The notes: generated from the sequence alone by a model not told the origin. A DNA stretch of 64,000 bases from Myxococcaceae bacterium JPH2 (GCA_016458225.1 JAEMGR010000016.1:1-64000); one strand, 5' to 3'; counted from the stretch's first letter, positions 48,628 to 57,540 are shown. Made by a program: numbers and translations.

Positions 48628-50585
48628 TGCGAAGCGACCTGTTGACGCTGACGGCCGAGTCGCTCGCCGCGCTGGCGAACGTGGGCGTGGTCAAGCGAGC
48701 CCAGAAGGAACTCCAGGAGGGCAATGGGCCCCAGGTCCACGAGGAGCCGGATGGCACCGTGGTGGGGACATTCACCGAGGGCGTCGTCACCCGCTTGCCG
48801 CCCGGCAAGGCGCTGAAGGATGCCCCCTGTGGCTGCAACGCGAAGCTCGTGTGCCGTCATCGCGTGGCGCTCGTCCTGGCCTATGCGCGTGTCGCGCAAG
48901 AGGCTGCTGCCGCTGTCACTCCCGAGACGCGACAGGAAGTCTCACCGGGCACGCTGGAGGATGCCGCGCTGGAGGCGGTGCTCGGCGCTCGGGTGATGAG
49001 TGACGCACGGAGTGCCCGGCGACGGGGCGTGCTGTGCGAAGTCATGCGAGCCGGGTCGGCGAGCGACGTGCCCACGGTGCGGTTGCCCTCGGCGACTGTT
49101 CGCTTCCTGGCTCACGCGGAGCTGGCGCATGCGCGCTGCGACTGCGTGACGGGGGGTGGCTGTGTGCACGTGGCCTTGGCGTGCTGGGCGTTCCGTGAGG
49201 CGGACCGTCGAGATGCCTCGCGCGACTCGCTGCTCCTCGAGCTCAAGGACGGAGAGGCGTCCACGGCCGTGGATGCCGGCTGGGCTCGGGCGCTGGAGCC
49301 CGCGGTGATGTTGCTCTGTGAGGGCGTGGACCAATCCCGCGCGTCGCTCGGGCAGGCCTTCGCGGTGGCGCGCGCGGAGCTGTCCGGCGCGACGTGGCTG
49401 GCGCTCGGGCTGGAGGACATCGAGCGGGCGCTGGGGTGGCACCGGGCGCGCTCGGCACGCTACCGCGCCGCGGAGCTGCGCTTCCTGCTCGCCGAGCTCT
49501 TTGCTCGGGTGCGTGCCGCGTCGCCGCCCGGAGGCGAGCTGCCGGCGCGCGCGGTGGTGGGACAGGGCGAGGCCCTGGAGACTCGGTTGGATCGCGTGCG
49601 CTGGGTGTCGCTGGGCGCGCGCGTGGACTCGGATGGGCGGCGGCGCACGCTGGAGGTGTTCCTGGCGGATCCGGACATGGCCTCGGTCTTCGCGATGGAG
49701 CACACCTGGGACACTCCGGAGGACGAGCCTCTGCCCTCGGGACCGGAGCTGGGGCGGCGTCGCGTCGCGGGCGCCACATGGGACGTGCTCGCGCGTGGAC
49801 AGGTGGTGACGCAAGCCGCGGTGCGCCGCGCGAACCGCGAGGTGCGACTGGAGGGCAGCCGCACCGTGGCCACGTCCGTGACGCTCCAGACCGGGGACTT
49901 TGATTCGCTGCCTTCACCCGTGCGCGTGGAGGACGTGCGCGCGCTGCGAGAGGCGTGGCTCGCGCGACCGCCTCGGATGCTCCGTCCCAAGGCCCGCGCC
50001 GAGGATGTGCACGCCGTGCGCGTGGGCGCCGTCCACGAGGTGGCCTTCGACTCGGCCCGTCAGGAGCTGCGCGCCACGCTGGAGGACGTCCACGGACAGC
50101 CGTTCACGCTGGTGCGCGGCTTTCGGGCGGCGGCGCCGCGGGCCTTGGAGATCCTCGCCGCGACGCTGGAGGCGGACCACGGCCCCGTGCGGTGGGTGGC
50201 GGGGCCGATGCGATGGGGCGGCTCGGGCCTGGAGCTGGAGCCCACGCTGCTCACGGCGGACCGCGTGGTGGTGCCGGACCTGGACGCGGGCGAGGCCGTG
50301 CGCCCGTTGCGTGGAGGCCCCTCGCGCGGGGACGCGGCGGATCCGCTGCGTGCGCGCATCGACGCGCTGGCGGGCCTGCTGGAGGAGGCCTTGCACCGAG
50401 GGCTGCGCCACCTGGAAGGGGACTATCCCGAGCGTGCCTGCGCGCTGGCCGTGACGCTGGAGGACGCGGGCCTGAGGGACCTCGGGCTGCGGCTGCGTCG
50501 TCTCGGGGAGTCCATTGTCGCGGGGCGTGAGGCCGCATGGGACTGGGCCCACGCGGCGATTCGGTTGGCGCTCCTGGAGGACTGA
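48627..50585 (+). CDS. Double SWIM zinc-finger protein (YehQ-like)
   Basis: A 652-residue protein, last gene of the operon. It carries two SWIM-type zinc motifs of form CxCx5CxH: C68-G-C70...C76-R-H78 and C171-D-C173...C179-V-H181. SWIM fingers bind DNA or proteins and occur in SWI2/SNF2 ATPases and MuDR transposases. The remainder (about 200-652) has no recognised enzymatic motif and mixes helices with beta-hairpins. E. coli YehQ has one annotated SWIM finger, so the second is noteworthy. A convergent RCC1 gene ends 10 bp downstream. Confidence 0.85.
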   Translation: MRSDLLTLTAESLAALANVGVVKRAQKELQEGNGPQVHEEPDGTVVGTFTEGVVTRLPPGKALKDAPCGCNAKLVCRHRVALVLAYARVAQEAAAAVTPETRQEVSPGTLEDAALEAVLGARVMSDARSARRRGVLCEVMRAGSASDVPTVRLPSATVRFLAHAELAHARCDCVTGGGCVHVALACWAFREADRRDASRDSLLLELKDGEASTAVDAGWARALEPAVMLLCEGVDQSRASLGQAFAVARAELSGATWLALGLEDIERALGWHRARSARYRAAELRFLLAELFARVRAASPPGGELPARAVVGQGEALETRLDRVRWVSLGARVDSDGRRRTLEVFLADPDMASVFAMEHTWDTPEDEPLPSGPELGRRRVAGATWDVLARGQVVTQAAVRRANREVRLEGSRTVATSVTLQTGDFDSLPSPVRVEDVRALREAWLARPPRMLRPKARAEDVHAVRVGAVHEVAFDSARQELRATLEDVHGQPFTLVRGFRAAAPRALEILAATLEADHGPVRWVAGPMRWGGSGLELEPTLLTADRVVVPDLDAGEAVRPLRGGPSRGDAADPLRARIDALAGLLEEALHRGLRHLEGDYPERACALAVTLEDAGLRDLGLRLRRLGESIVAGREAAWDWAHAAIRLALLED

Positions 50586-50595
50586 GCGCGGACGC

Positions 50596-52044
50596 TCAGC
50601 GGCTCGGCGTGGGCGTCGCGCTCGTCAGCAGGTGGGCGGGCACGGGCGCGGCGGTGGCCACGTTCCAACTGTCTGGCCGGTTGGCCAGGTCACCCGTGGG
50701 GAGCACGCCGTTGCCGAGGATGCCTGTCTTGTTCCGGCCCCAGGAGAACACGCGGCCGTCGGTGGCCACCGCGTAGCAATAGAAGGACTCGCTCGTGGTG
50801 GAGATGCTCCGGAAGGTGACGCCCGGGGCGATCTGCACGGGACGGAAGACGAGCTTCTCGAACAGCCCCCAGTCCCATCGATAGGGCGTGGGGTAGGTGG
50901 CGAAGTCGAGCATGGCGCCGTTGCCCACCTCGCCCATGGCCGAGTCTCCCCATCCCCACAGCGTCCCGTCGTCCAGGATGACGTGCGTGGTGTGGCCGGA
51001 GGCGGCGACCTGGACGACGCGATGCGCGCCGAACTCGGGGAAGGAGAGCAGCCGAGGCGTGGCCACCGGGTTCCATCCGCCCGTGGGGCTGCCCAGGCCC
51101 AGGTACGTGCCGCGAACGCCCCAGCCCCACAGGCGTCCTTGGTCGTCCAACGCGTAGGCGAACGCGTCTCCACCCGGGGCGAGCTGCACGATGCGCGAGG
51201 TGATCGCCACCTGTCGCGGCTGGGCGTACTCGGTGGGCCGGCCCGTGCCGAGGTTCTCCTGCGCCACGGCGCCGCCGCCCCAGGCCCAGGCGTGTCCCTG
51301 CTCATCCAGCGCGAAGGCGATGAAGTCGTTGGTCGCGATGTCGACGATGCGAGTGCCCGTGGGCAGGGGCACCTTGAACGGCCGCGTCATGTTGCGGCCC
51401 ACCGTGTCCCCGTCGCCCGCGATGCCGGTCGAGTTGCCGACCGCGGTGCCGTTATGTCCCCAGACCCACACCGAGCCGTCCTGCTTCAGCGCCAGGTTGA
51501 ACAGGAGTCCCGAGCGCACCGAGACGACGCCGTTGAAGGGCTGACCGCTGGCGTCCTGCGGGATGAGGTACGGGATGCCGTTGTTGCCGGGCGCGGGAGA
51601 GTTGGGCAGGTCGTTCGTGGTGCCGTCGCCCCGCTGGCCGAAGCGGTTGTCTCCGAATGTCCACACGCGCCCGAGCACATCCAGCGCGATGCTCTGATAG
51701 CCACCGCCCGCCACGCCCTGGAAGCGCAGAGAGGGGTCCACCGCGATGGGCGCCGCCGGCACCTGGTTGTAGGCCACCGACGTTCCGAACCCGAGCTGCC
51801 CCAGCCGGTTCGAGCCGATGCCGAGCACCTTGCCGTCCACGAGATAGAACGCCTGGTACTCGGCGGTGTGGATGCTGACGGACACCGAGCCCGTGCCCCC
51901 ATCGGACGGCTCGCTCCCGCCATCCGCGGTCAGCGCACCCTGGGGCGCCACACCCGACGAATCCTGCAGCGAGGGGACCGCGACGTCCGAGCAGCCCAAC
52001 CCGGCGCACAGCAGCGCCAGACTCCACATGCGTGAACTTGGCAT
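50596..52044 (-). CDS. RCC1-repeat (beta-propeller) lipoprotein
   Basis: A 482-residue lipoprotein from ATG 52044 (GAGGA upstream), lipobox LALLCAGLGC. At least six RCC1-type blades of about 55 residues follow: GIGSNRLGQLGFGT, VWTFGDNRFGQRGDGT, VWVWGHNGTAVGN, AWAWGGGAVAQENLGTG, LWGWGVRGTYLGLGS, LWGWGDSAMGEVGNG and VFSWGRNKTGILGNG, each preceded by FALDxxG or similar. This should close into a seven-bladed propeller on the outer membrane or surface, probably a binding protein. An A/T-rich promoter region and a dyad lie upstream (52060-52120). Confidence 0.85.
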   Translation of the reverse strand: MPSSRMWSLALLCAGLGCSDVAVPSLQDSSGVAPQGALTADGGSEPSDGGTGSVSVSIHTAEYQAFYLVDGKVLGIGSNRLGQLGFGTSVAYNQVPAAPIAVDPSLRFQGVAGGGYQSIALDVLGRVWTFGDNRFGQRGDGTTNDLPNSPAPGNNGIPYLIPQDASGQPFNGVVSVRSGLLFNLALKQDGSVWVWGHNGTAVGNSTGIAGDGDTVGRNMTRPFKVPLPTGTRIVDIATNDFIAFALDEQGHAWAWGGGAVAQENLGTGRPTEYAQPRQVAITSRIVQLAPGGDAFAYALDDQGRLWGWGVRGTYLGLGSPTGGWNPVATPRLLSFPEFGAHRVVQVAASGHTTHVILDDGTLWGWGDSAMGEVGNGAMLDFATYPTPYRWDWGLFEKLVFRPVQIAPGVTFRSISTTSESFYCYAVATDGRVFSWGRNKTGILGNGVLPTGDLANRPDSWNVATAAPVPAHLLTSATPTPSR

Positions 52045-52100
52045 GGGCACATCCTCGCTCGCGGGCGTGTGTGATTAAAGCAGCAAAACGAGAAAAATCT

Positions 52101-52118
52101 CCAAGTTGAATGACTTGG
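52101..52118. promoter_or_regulatory. CCAAGT-N6-ACTTGG dyad between divergent genes
   Basis: CCAAGT (52101-52106) and ACTTGG (52113-52118) are exact reverse complements in an unusually A/T-rich patch (52070-52125) within the 249-bp gap between the RCC1 and ATP-grasp genes. A candidate operator or promoter UP region; no gene lies in the gap. Confidence 0.35.
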
Positions 52119-52293
52119 TTCTTCTGGGCCGAGCGTGTGTCAGGCATGGCTTGAGGTCCCGTCGGAGTGCGCCCCCGCTGTTCCCAGGTGAAAGGCGCTC
52201 TCGGATGCCGCGTGTCTCCTGTGTCGGTGAAGGTCCTCGAGTTCACTCCGGTGTGGCTGTCGTGGATGGGGAGGTGACGCGCGGAGGTGGACG

Positions 52294-53175
52294 ATGAGTC
52301 CGTCGCGCCGAGGTGTCGCCATCGCGTTCGGGCGCAACCCTCACCAGTCGGACCCCTTCGACGTCGAGGCGGACGCGGCGGAGGCGCTCGGAGTCGAGAC
52401 CTATCCGGTGGACCTCGCGGCGCTCCTGTCGGGAGACAGCGCGCGAGCGGTCGAGCACCTTCCTGAGAGAGGCCGTCTGCGATTGCTCTACCGGGGCTGG
52501 ATGCTCACAGAAGCGGAGTACGGCGAGCTGGCCGAAGCGGTGGCCGAGCGAGGGCATCGGCTGATGACCTCCCCCACGCAGTACGCCAGCGCGCTCTATC
52601 TGCCCCAGTGGTATCCGAAGCTGGCGCGCTACACCGCCCGCTCGGTGTGGACGGAGGGGACGGACGCGGCCGAAGCGTGGCGCCTCGCGCGCGCCCTGGG
52701 GCCTCCGCCGTGGATCCTCAAGGACCACGTGAAGTCCGCCAAGGAGCAGTGGGCCGAGGCCTGCTACGTGCCCGAGGGCGCCACCGCGGAAGACTTCGCG
52801 CGCACCTGCGAGAACCTGGTGGACGCGCGCGGTGAGCGCTTCGAGCGGGGGCTGGTGGTGCGCCGCTACCTGCCGCTGAAGGTGATGGGCCGCACGCCCG
52901 CGGGCCCCGCGCACCTGGAGTTCCGCCTGTTCTTCTCGCGGCGGGGCCTGCTGGCCGCGGAGCCGTACCACGAGTTCGACGTGGAGGTGCCGGACTTCAC
53001 GGCCTTCACCGCGCTGGCGCGCCGCATCGACTCGCCCTTCTTCACGATGGACGTGGCGATGCTGCAGGACGGCGGCTGGGCCGTCGTCGAGGTGAACGAC
53101 GGCGGCGTCTCGGGGCTGCCGCCCGCGGTGGATCCGCGCGACCTCTTCGCGGCGCTGCTCACGCCAGACGGGTGA
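52294..53175 (+). CDS. ATP-grasp-domain protein (DUF4343-like)
   Basis: A 293-residue protein from ATG 52294 (GGAGGTGG upstream). The ATP-grasp features are the Lys-containing strand PPWILKDHVKSAKEQW (about 144-159), the specificity strand RGLVVRRYLPLKVMG, Glu in LEFRLFFSRRGLLAAEPYH and the metal-binding end VAMLQDGGWAVVEVNDGGVSGLP. ATP-grasp enzymes join a carboxylate to an amine or thiol. Members of this group stand alone and have no assigned substrate. It converges on an MFS gene (17 bp). Confidence 0.82.
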   Translation: MSPSRRGVAIAFGRNPHQSDPFDVEADAAEALGVETYPVDLAALLSGDSARAVEHLPERGRLRLLYRGWMLTEAEYGELAEAVAERGHRLMTSPTQYASALYLPQWYPKLARYTARSVWTEGTDAAEAWRLARALGPPPWILKDHVKSAKEQWAEACYVPEGATAEDFARTCENLVDARGERFERGLVVRRYLPLKVMGRTPAGPAHLEFRLFFSRRGLLAAEPYHEFDVEVPDFTAFTALARRIDSPFFTMDVAMLQDGGWAVVEVNDGGVSGLPPAVDPRDLFAALLTPDG

Positions 53176-53192
53176 GCCGCGCGGCGAGGGCC

Positions 53193-54470
53193 TCAGGCCG
53201 TGGCGACGGCGGCCTGGGGCTTCTTGCGCAGGAAGAGCACGAACATGGCGATGACCACGCAGATGCCGCCCAGGGTGATGAGCGCGTCGAACGCGATGCT
53301 GCCCCGCGCGCCCATGCCCCGGAAAGCCGAGGCCCGGCCATCGAGCGCGGTGGTGTAGCTGATGGCGAAGTTCGAGGCGGCGACGAACAGCGTGTACTTG
53401 GTGGTGATGGCCGCGCCCGCGCTGACCATCTCCAGCACCATGCCCGCGAACGCCGCGAAGGCCGCGCCATTGGCCAGGCTGTAGGCCAGCGTGCCCCACG
53501 TGTACGTAGCGGGCGTCATGGGCGCCAGCGCCATGGCGAAGGCACACAACCCGGTGGTGCCGCCCATCAGCGCGTACGCGAGCTTGCGGTTCATCCGGTC
53601 CGACAGCCAGCCGCCCGCCAGCGAGCCCAGCGCGCCGGAGATGCCCATGCCCAGGCCGTTGACCAGCTCCACCAGGTGCTCGGGGGCGTGGTACTCGCCG
53701 GCCATGGCGCTGAACAGGTTGGTGAGCGCGCCGCAGCTCACCGGCGCCAGACACAGCACCAGCATGATGATGCCGTCGCGGCTGAACGCCGTGCGCAAGA
53801 GGTCCGTCACGATTCCCTTCACCCGCGCGATGGCGGCGCGCAGCAGCGGCTCCCGGCTGCGCGGGGTGCTGTCCTCGCGCTCGTGAATCCAGAAGATGCA
53901 CGCGCTGGTGGCGAGCACGAGCGTGGTGAGGGCGATGCCCGCCACCTGCCGCGAGAACGCGCTCGCCAGCCAGATGGCCATCGCCCCCAGGAGGCTCGTC
54001 GAGCCCACGTTGCCGGCCATCTGCCAGCCGCCCGCCTTGCCCTTGTCCTCGGTGCGGGTGGTGTTGGCCATCAAACCATTGAGCGCGGCGTGGCCCGTGG
54101 TGGCCACGGCCTGCAGCGTGGTGAGCAACACGGTGAGCAGCCCCAGGTGCTGCGCCGGCTCGGAGATGAGCGTGCACGCCAAGAGGAGCCCGGCGGTGAG
54201 CAGCGCGCTGACGCAGTACCAGACGCGGCGCCAGGGCCCCAGGTCGATGAGCGGCACCCACAGGAGCTTCCACGCGTGCGGCGTGAACGCGGTGGCGGAC
54301 AGGACGCCAATCTGCGCCAGGCTCAAGCCGTCCTTCGCCAGCCAGTACGGCACCGCCGTCTGCATCAATCCCACCGCGGCGCCGAACTGGAAGTCGAGCA
54401 GGGCGAACAGGGGCGGCCAGGACCAGCGCTCGGAGGGCGTTGCGGGCAGGGCCACGTCGGTGTCTGTCAA
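53193..54470 (-). CDS. MFS transporter of the PAT/AmpG-like group
   Basis: A membrane transporter of about 425 residues with 12 predicted segments. Typical PAT/AmpG features: FALLDFQFGAAVGLMQTAVPYWLAKDGLSLAQIGVLSATAFTPHAWKLLWVPLID at TM1-2, HAALNGLMANTTRTEDKGKAGGWQMAGNVGSTSL, and SGALGSLAGGWLSDRMNRKLAYALMGG in the second half. AmpG carries muropeptides into the cell for wall recycling; this family also includes other solute permeases. The start is uncertain: TTG 54470 or GTG 54455 are possible, neither with a good ribosome site. It is divergent from the cysteine-synthase-like gene. Confidence 0.82.
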   Translation of the reverse strand: MTDTDVALPATPSERWSWPPLFALLDFQFGAAVGLMQTAVPYWLAKDGLSLAQIGVLSATAFTPHAWKLLWVPLIDLGPWRRVWYCVSALLTAGLLLACTLISEPAQHLGLLTVLLTTLQAVATTGHAALNGLMANTTRTEDKGKAGGWQMAGNVGSTSLLGAMAIWLASAFSRQVAGIALTTLVLATSACIFWIHEREDSTPRSREPLLRAAIARVKGIVTDLLRTAFSRDGIIMLVLCLAPVSCGALTNLFSAMAGEYHAPEHLVELVNGLGMGISGALGSLAGGWLSDRMNRKLAYALMGGTTGLCAFAMALAPMTPATYTWGTLAYSLANGAAFAAFAGMVLEMVSAGAAITTKYTLFVAASNFAISYTTALDGRASAFRGMGARGSIAFDALITLGGICVVIAMFVLFLRKKPQAAVATA

Positions 54471-54559
54471 AGCGGACTCGCGATGGGGATGGGGTGGTGT
54501 GACAGGGATAGCAGCTTTGCGCCGAGGCGTCGCGCGGGGTGGGGGTTGCCTGGCCGGGC

Positions 54560-54581
54560 GGACTCCATTACGGGGGAGTCC
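54560..54581. promoter_or_regulatory. GGACTCC-N8-GGAGTCC dyad before cysteine-synthase-like gene
   Basis: GGACTCC (54560-54566) and GGAGTCC (54575-54581) are exact reverse complements, 27 bp before the ATG at 54608, followed by TGCCCTTTTCCC. It is either an operator or a leader hairpin with a weak T-run, that is an attenuator-like element. Confidence 0.4.
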
Positions 54582-54607
54582 TGCCCTTTTCCCTCGGGGG
54601 ACCTGAC

Positions 54608-55600
54608 ATGGCGCCACGCATTGGAAGACTCTGGGACGCGGTGGGCAACACGCCCTTGTTGCGCATCGGTTCGCTCAGCGACGCTTCGGGCTGCGACATC
54701 CTGGGCAAGGCCGAGTTCATGAACCCCGGCGGCAGCATCAAGGACCGGGCCGCCAAGGGCATGATTCGCCGCGCCGAGCAGGACGGGCTCTTGAAGCCCG
54801 GGGGCACCATCGTCGAGGGCACCGCCGGCAACACCGGCATCGGCCTGGGGCTGTTGGGCCGCGAGCGCGGCTACCGCGTGGTCGTCACCATGCCGGACAA
54901 CCAGGCCCGCGAGAAATACGAGCTGCTGGAGGCCATGGGCGTGGAGGTCCGCAAGGTCCCCGTCGTGCCCTTCGCCAATCCCAATCATTTCTTCCATCAG
55001 GCCCGGCTCCTCTCCGAGCAGCACGGCTGGTTCTGGGCCAACCAGTTCGAGAACCCCGCCAACGGTGACTTTCATTTCGAGACGACGGGTCCCGAAATCT
55101 GGGAGCAGTGCGAGGGGCGGGTGGACGTGCTGGTGGCCTCGGTGGGCAGTGGTGGCTCCTTGTCGGGCGTGAGCCGCTACCTCAAGGAGCGCAACCCCGC
55201 GCTGCGCGTGGTGTTGGTGGATCCGCTGGGCTCGGGCCTCTACTGCTTCGTGCGCGAGGGGAAGCTCGAGTCGACGGGCAGCTCCATCACGGAGGGCATT
55301 GGCATCATGCGGGTGACGGAGAACTTCCGGCGCGCGCGGGTGGACGAGGCCGTGCGGGTGGATGACCAGGCCATGCTGGAGATGCTGTACCACCTGGCCC
55401 GCCAGGACGCGCTCGTGGTGGGCACGTCCGCGGCGCTCAACGTCCGAGCCGCCTGGGAGTTGGCCCGCCGCCACTCGGGCGAGGGGCTGCGCATCGTCAC
55501 GCTCTTGTGCGACCACGGCAGCCGGTACGCCTCGAAGGTGTTCAACCCGGAGTTCCTCGCGACGAAGCAGCTCGAGGTCCGGCCGCTCCAGCTCACCTGA
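54608..55600 (+). CDS. PLP-dependent cysteine synthase-like enzyme
   Basis: A 330-residue fold-type II PLP enzyme. The PLP Lys45 is in NPGGSIKDRAA; the asparagine loop EGTAGNTGIGL (70-80) is a variant of EPTSGNTG in CysK; the phosphate-binding loop is SVGSGGSLSGV; later VVGTSAALNVRAA and LLCDHGSRYASKVFN. It most likely makes cysteine from O-acetylserine (or a related beta-replacement), but the Glu-Gly-Thr-Ala loop suggests a distinct subgroup. ATG 54608 follows GGGGGACC. Length is close to CysK (about 310-325). Confidence 0.88.
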   Translation: MAPRIGRLWDAVGNTPLLRIGSLSDASGCDILGKAEFMNPGGSIKDRAAKGMIRRAEQDGLLKPGGTIVEGTAGNTGIGLGLLGRERGYRVVVTMPDNQAREKYELLEAMGVEVRKVPVVPFANPNHFFHQARLLSEQHGWFWANQFENPANGDFHFETTGPEIWEQCEGRVDVLVASVGSGGSLSGVSRYLKERNPALRVVLVDPLGSGLYCFVREGKLESTGSSITEGIGIMRVTENFRRARVDEAVRVDDQAMLEMLYHLARQDALVVGTSAALNVRAAWELARRHSGEGLRIVTLLCDHGSRYASKVFNPEFLATKQLEVRPLQLT

Positions 55601-55657
55601 CACGGGCGGCTGAAGTCCCCTGGCCGTGGGGCGTCAGTCCGGATATGGGAGGGGGCG

Positions 55658-56662
55658 ATGACGACGCCCCCCTCGCCCATGCCGCTGTGTATCGCGCCGA
55701 TGATGGACTGGACGGACCGCCATTGCCGGTACTTCCTGCGGCTCATCAGCCCCCGCACGCTGCTGTACACGGAGATGGTGACCACGGGCGCCGTCCTCCA
55801 TGGGGACCGCGAGCGCCTGCTGGGCTTCTCGCCCCAGGAGCACCCGGTCGCGCTCCAACTCGGCGGCTCGGAGCCCGCGGACCTGGCCGAGTCCGCGCGC
55901 ATCGGCGAGGCGTGGGGCTACGACGAGATCAACCTCAACGTGGGCTGCCCCAGTGACCGCGTGCAGTCCGGGCGCTTTGGCGCGTGCCTGATGGCGGAGC
56001 CGGACACCGTGGCGCGCGGAGTGGCGGCGATGCGCGAGGCGGTGCGGGTGCCGGTGACGGTGAAGTCGCGCATCGCCATCGACGAGATGGAGGAGTGGCC
56101 CACGCTGGAGGACTTCGTGCGGCGCGTGTCCGCCGCGGGCTGCACGCGCTTCATCGTGCACGCGCGCAAGGCGTGGCTGAAGGGCCTGAGCCCCAAGGAG
56201 AACCGCGACGTGCCGCCGCTCCGCTACGAGCTGGTGCACCGGCTCAAGGCCGAGTTCCCCCACCTGGACATCTCCATCAACGGCGGCATCAAGACGCTCG
56301 ACGCGGTGGCCGAGCAGCTCCAGCACGTGGACGGCGTGATGGTGGGCCGCGCGGCCTACGAGACGCCGTACCTGCTGGCGGACGCGGACCGGCGCTTCTT
56401 CGGGAGCACGCGCCCGCCGCTCACGCGCCACGAGGTGGTGGACGCGATGCTGCCGTACATCGAGGCGCAGCGCGTCCGAGGCGCGCCGCTGGGCGCCATC
56501 ACCCGCCACATGCTGGGGCTCTTCCAGGGGTTGTCCGGCGCGCGCGCGTGGCGGCGCCACCTGAGCGAGAACGCCCACAAGGCAGGGGCGGGCCCGGAGG
56601 TCGTCGTGGCCGCGGCAGCGTTCGTGCCCCGCGCGGCGCCCGAGCTTCCCGCCGTGGCGTGA
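55658..56662 (+). CDS. dusA: tRNA-dihydrouridine synthase A
   Basis: A 334-residue FMN enzyme that reduces uridines 20/20a of the tRNA D-loop. PLCIAPMMDWTDRHCRYFLRLISPRTLLYTEM is the DusA start; INLNVGCPSDRVQSGRFGACLM (91-112) carries catalytic Cys97; VPVTVKSRI, FIVHARKAWLKGLSPKENRDVPPL and ISINGGI complete the FMN barrel; VMVGRAAYETPYLL near 230-243 is DusA-specific. The length fits the family. ATG 55658 or the internal ATG 55679 could be the start. Confidence 0.95.
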   Translation: MTTPPSPMPLCIAPMMDWTDRHCRYFLRLISPRTLLYTEMVTTGAVLHGDRERLLGFSPQEHPVALQLGGSEPADLAESARIGEAWGYDEINLNVGCPSDRVQSGRFGACLMAEPDTVARGVAAMREAVRVPVTVKSRIAIDEMEEWPTLEDFVRRVSAAGCTRFIVHARKAWLKGLSPKENRDVPPLRYELVHRLKAEFPHLDISINGGIKTLDAVAEQLQHVDGVMVGRAAYETPYLLADADRRFFGSTRPPLTRHEVVDAMLPYIEAQRVRGAPLGAITRHMLGLFQGLSGARAWRRHLSENAHKAGAGPEVVVAAAAFVPRAAPELPAVA

Positions 56663-56808
56663 GCCGTCGGTCCAGAGGGCGGGGCGGACGGGGGAGCGAC
56701 CCCCGGGCCCGCGCGCCCCGTGGGGCCTGTCCTGCGGAATGACGGCCTGTCTTCCGGTCCATGCGTGCCTACCCTGTGGGGTGCACAACACCGCTCAGGG
56801 AGGAGCGC

Positions 56809-57510
56809 ATGGTTTGTTCGACCTGGCGTCGAGGACTCGTGGGAATTTTCGGGGCGGGCCTGCTGGTGCTCGGAGGCTGCAGCACGTCGCGCGCCAACGC
56901 GAAGGTGAATGACGAATGGATGGCGCGCGTTCCGGACGCGCAGCTGGGAGACGTGCGCCAGGCGCAGATGGCGCAGCAGAAGGCCGACGAGAGTGTCAAG
57001 CGCGCCGAGGTCGAGGTCCAGGACGCGAAGAGCGCCGAGTCGGCGGCCAAGCACAATGAGGACGCGGCCAAGAGCCGCCGGGCCGCGAGCCAGAAGACGC
57101 TCGAGGCCGCCATGGCCAAGGGGCGGGCGGAGGCCATCAGCCAGGCCCAGAACGACCTGCAGGACGCGAACGCGGGCGTGGTGGCCGCGTCGTCGGAGGT
57201 CGCCTACCGCAAGCGCGCGGTGGCCACCAAGGAGGCCACGAAGACGCTGCGTGAGCGCGAGCGCTCGGTGGCGGAGGCGCAGCTGGCGCAAGAGCAGTAC
57301 CAGGCGCTCAAGAAGAGCGGCGACGTGCGCGCGCAGAAGCTCAGCGCCTCCAAGTTCGACGCCGAGCTGGCCGATGCTCGCCGCAAGGAAGAAGAGGCCC
57401 AGCGCAACGTGGACTCGCAGCGTCAGCGCGAGCAGCAGGCCCGCGCGGACTGGAAGCAGAAGCAGGAGTCGGCGCAGGGCTACGGCGGCAGCGGCTCGTC
57501 CACCAAGTAG
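56809..57510 (+). CDS. Coiled-coil lipoprotein
   Basis: A 233-residue lipoprotein: ATG after AGGGAGGAG, signal and lipobox LLVLGGC (about 18-24), then an almost uninterrupted charged coiled coil (about 45-220) rich in Ala, Lys, Glu and Gln (QMAQQKADESVKRAEVEVQDAKSAES, ARRKEEEAQRNVDSQRQREQQ), and a Gly/Ser tail. It resembles myxobacterial periplasmic spacer-like lipoproteins. No catalytic motif is visible. A 17-bp tandem repeat spans its stop codon. Confidence 0.8.
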   Translation: MVCSTWRRGLVGIFGAGLLVLGGCSTSRANAKVNDEWMARVPDAQLGDVRQAQMAQQKADESVKRAEVEVQDAKSAESAAKHNEDAAKSRRAASQKTLEAAMAKGRAEAISQAQNDLQDANAGVVAASSEVAYRKRAVATKEATKTLRERERSVAEAQLAQEQYQALKKSGDVRAQKLSASKFDAELADARRKEEEAQRNVDSQRQREQQARADWKQKQESAQGYGGSGSSTK

Positions 57511-57537
57511 GCGCTGCCTCCAAGTAGGCGCTGCCTC
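57504..57537. repeat. 17-bp tandem duplication over a stop codon
   Basis: CAAGTAGGCGCTGCCTC is present twice without gap (57504-57520, 57521-57537). The first copy carries the TAG of the coiled-coil lipoprotein gene. A recent replication-slip duplication; no functional role is evident. Confidence 0.7.
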
Positions 57538-57540
57538 GCG

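Noticed and set aside
52106-52297. Small plus-strand open frame before the ATP-grasp gene
   Set aside because: No ribosome site, composition unlike neighbours, overlaps a dyad and A/T-rich promoter region.
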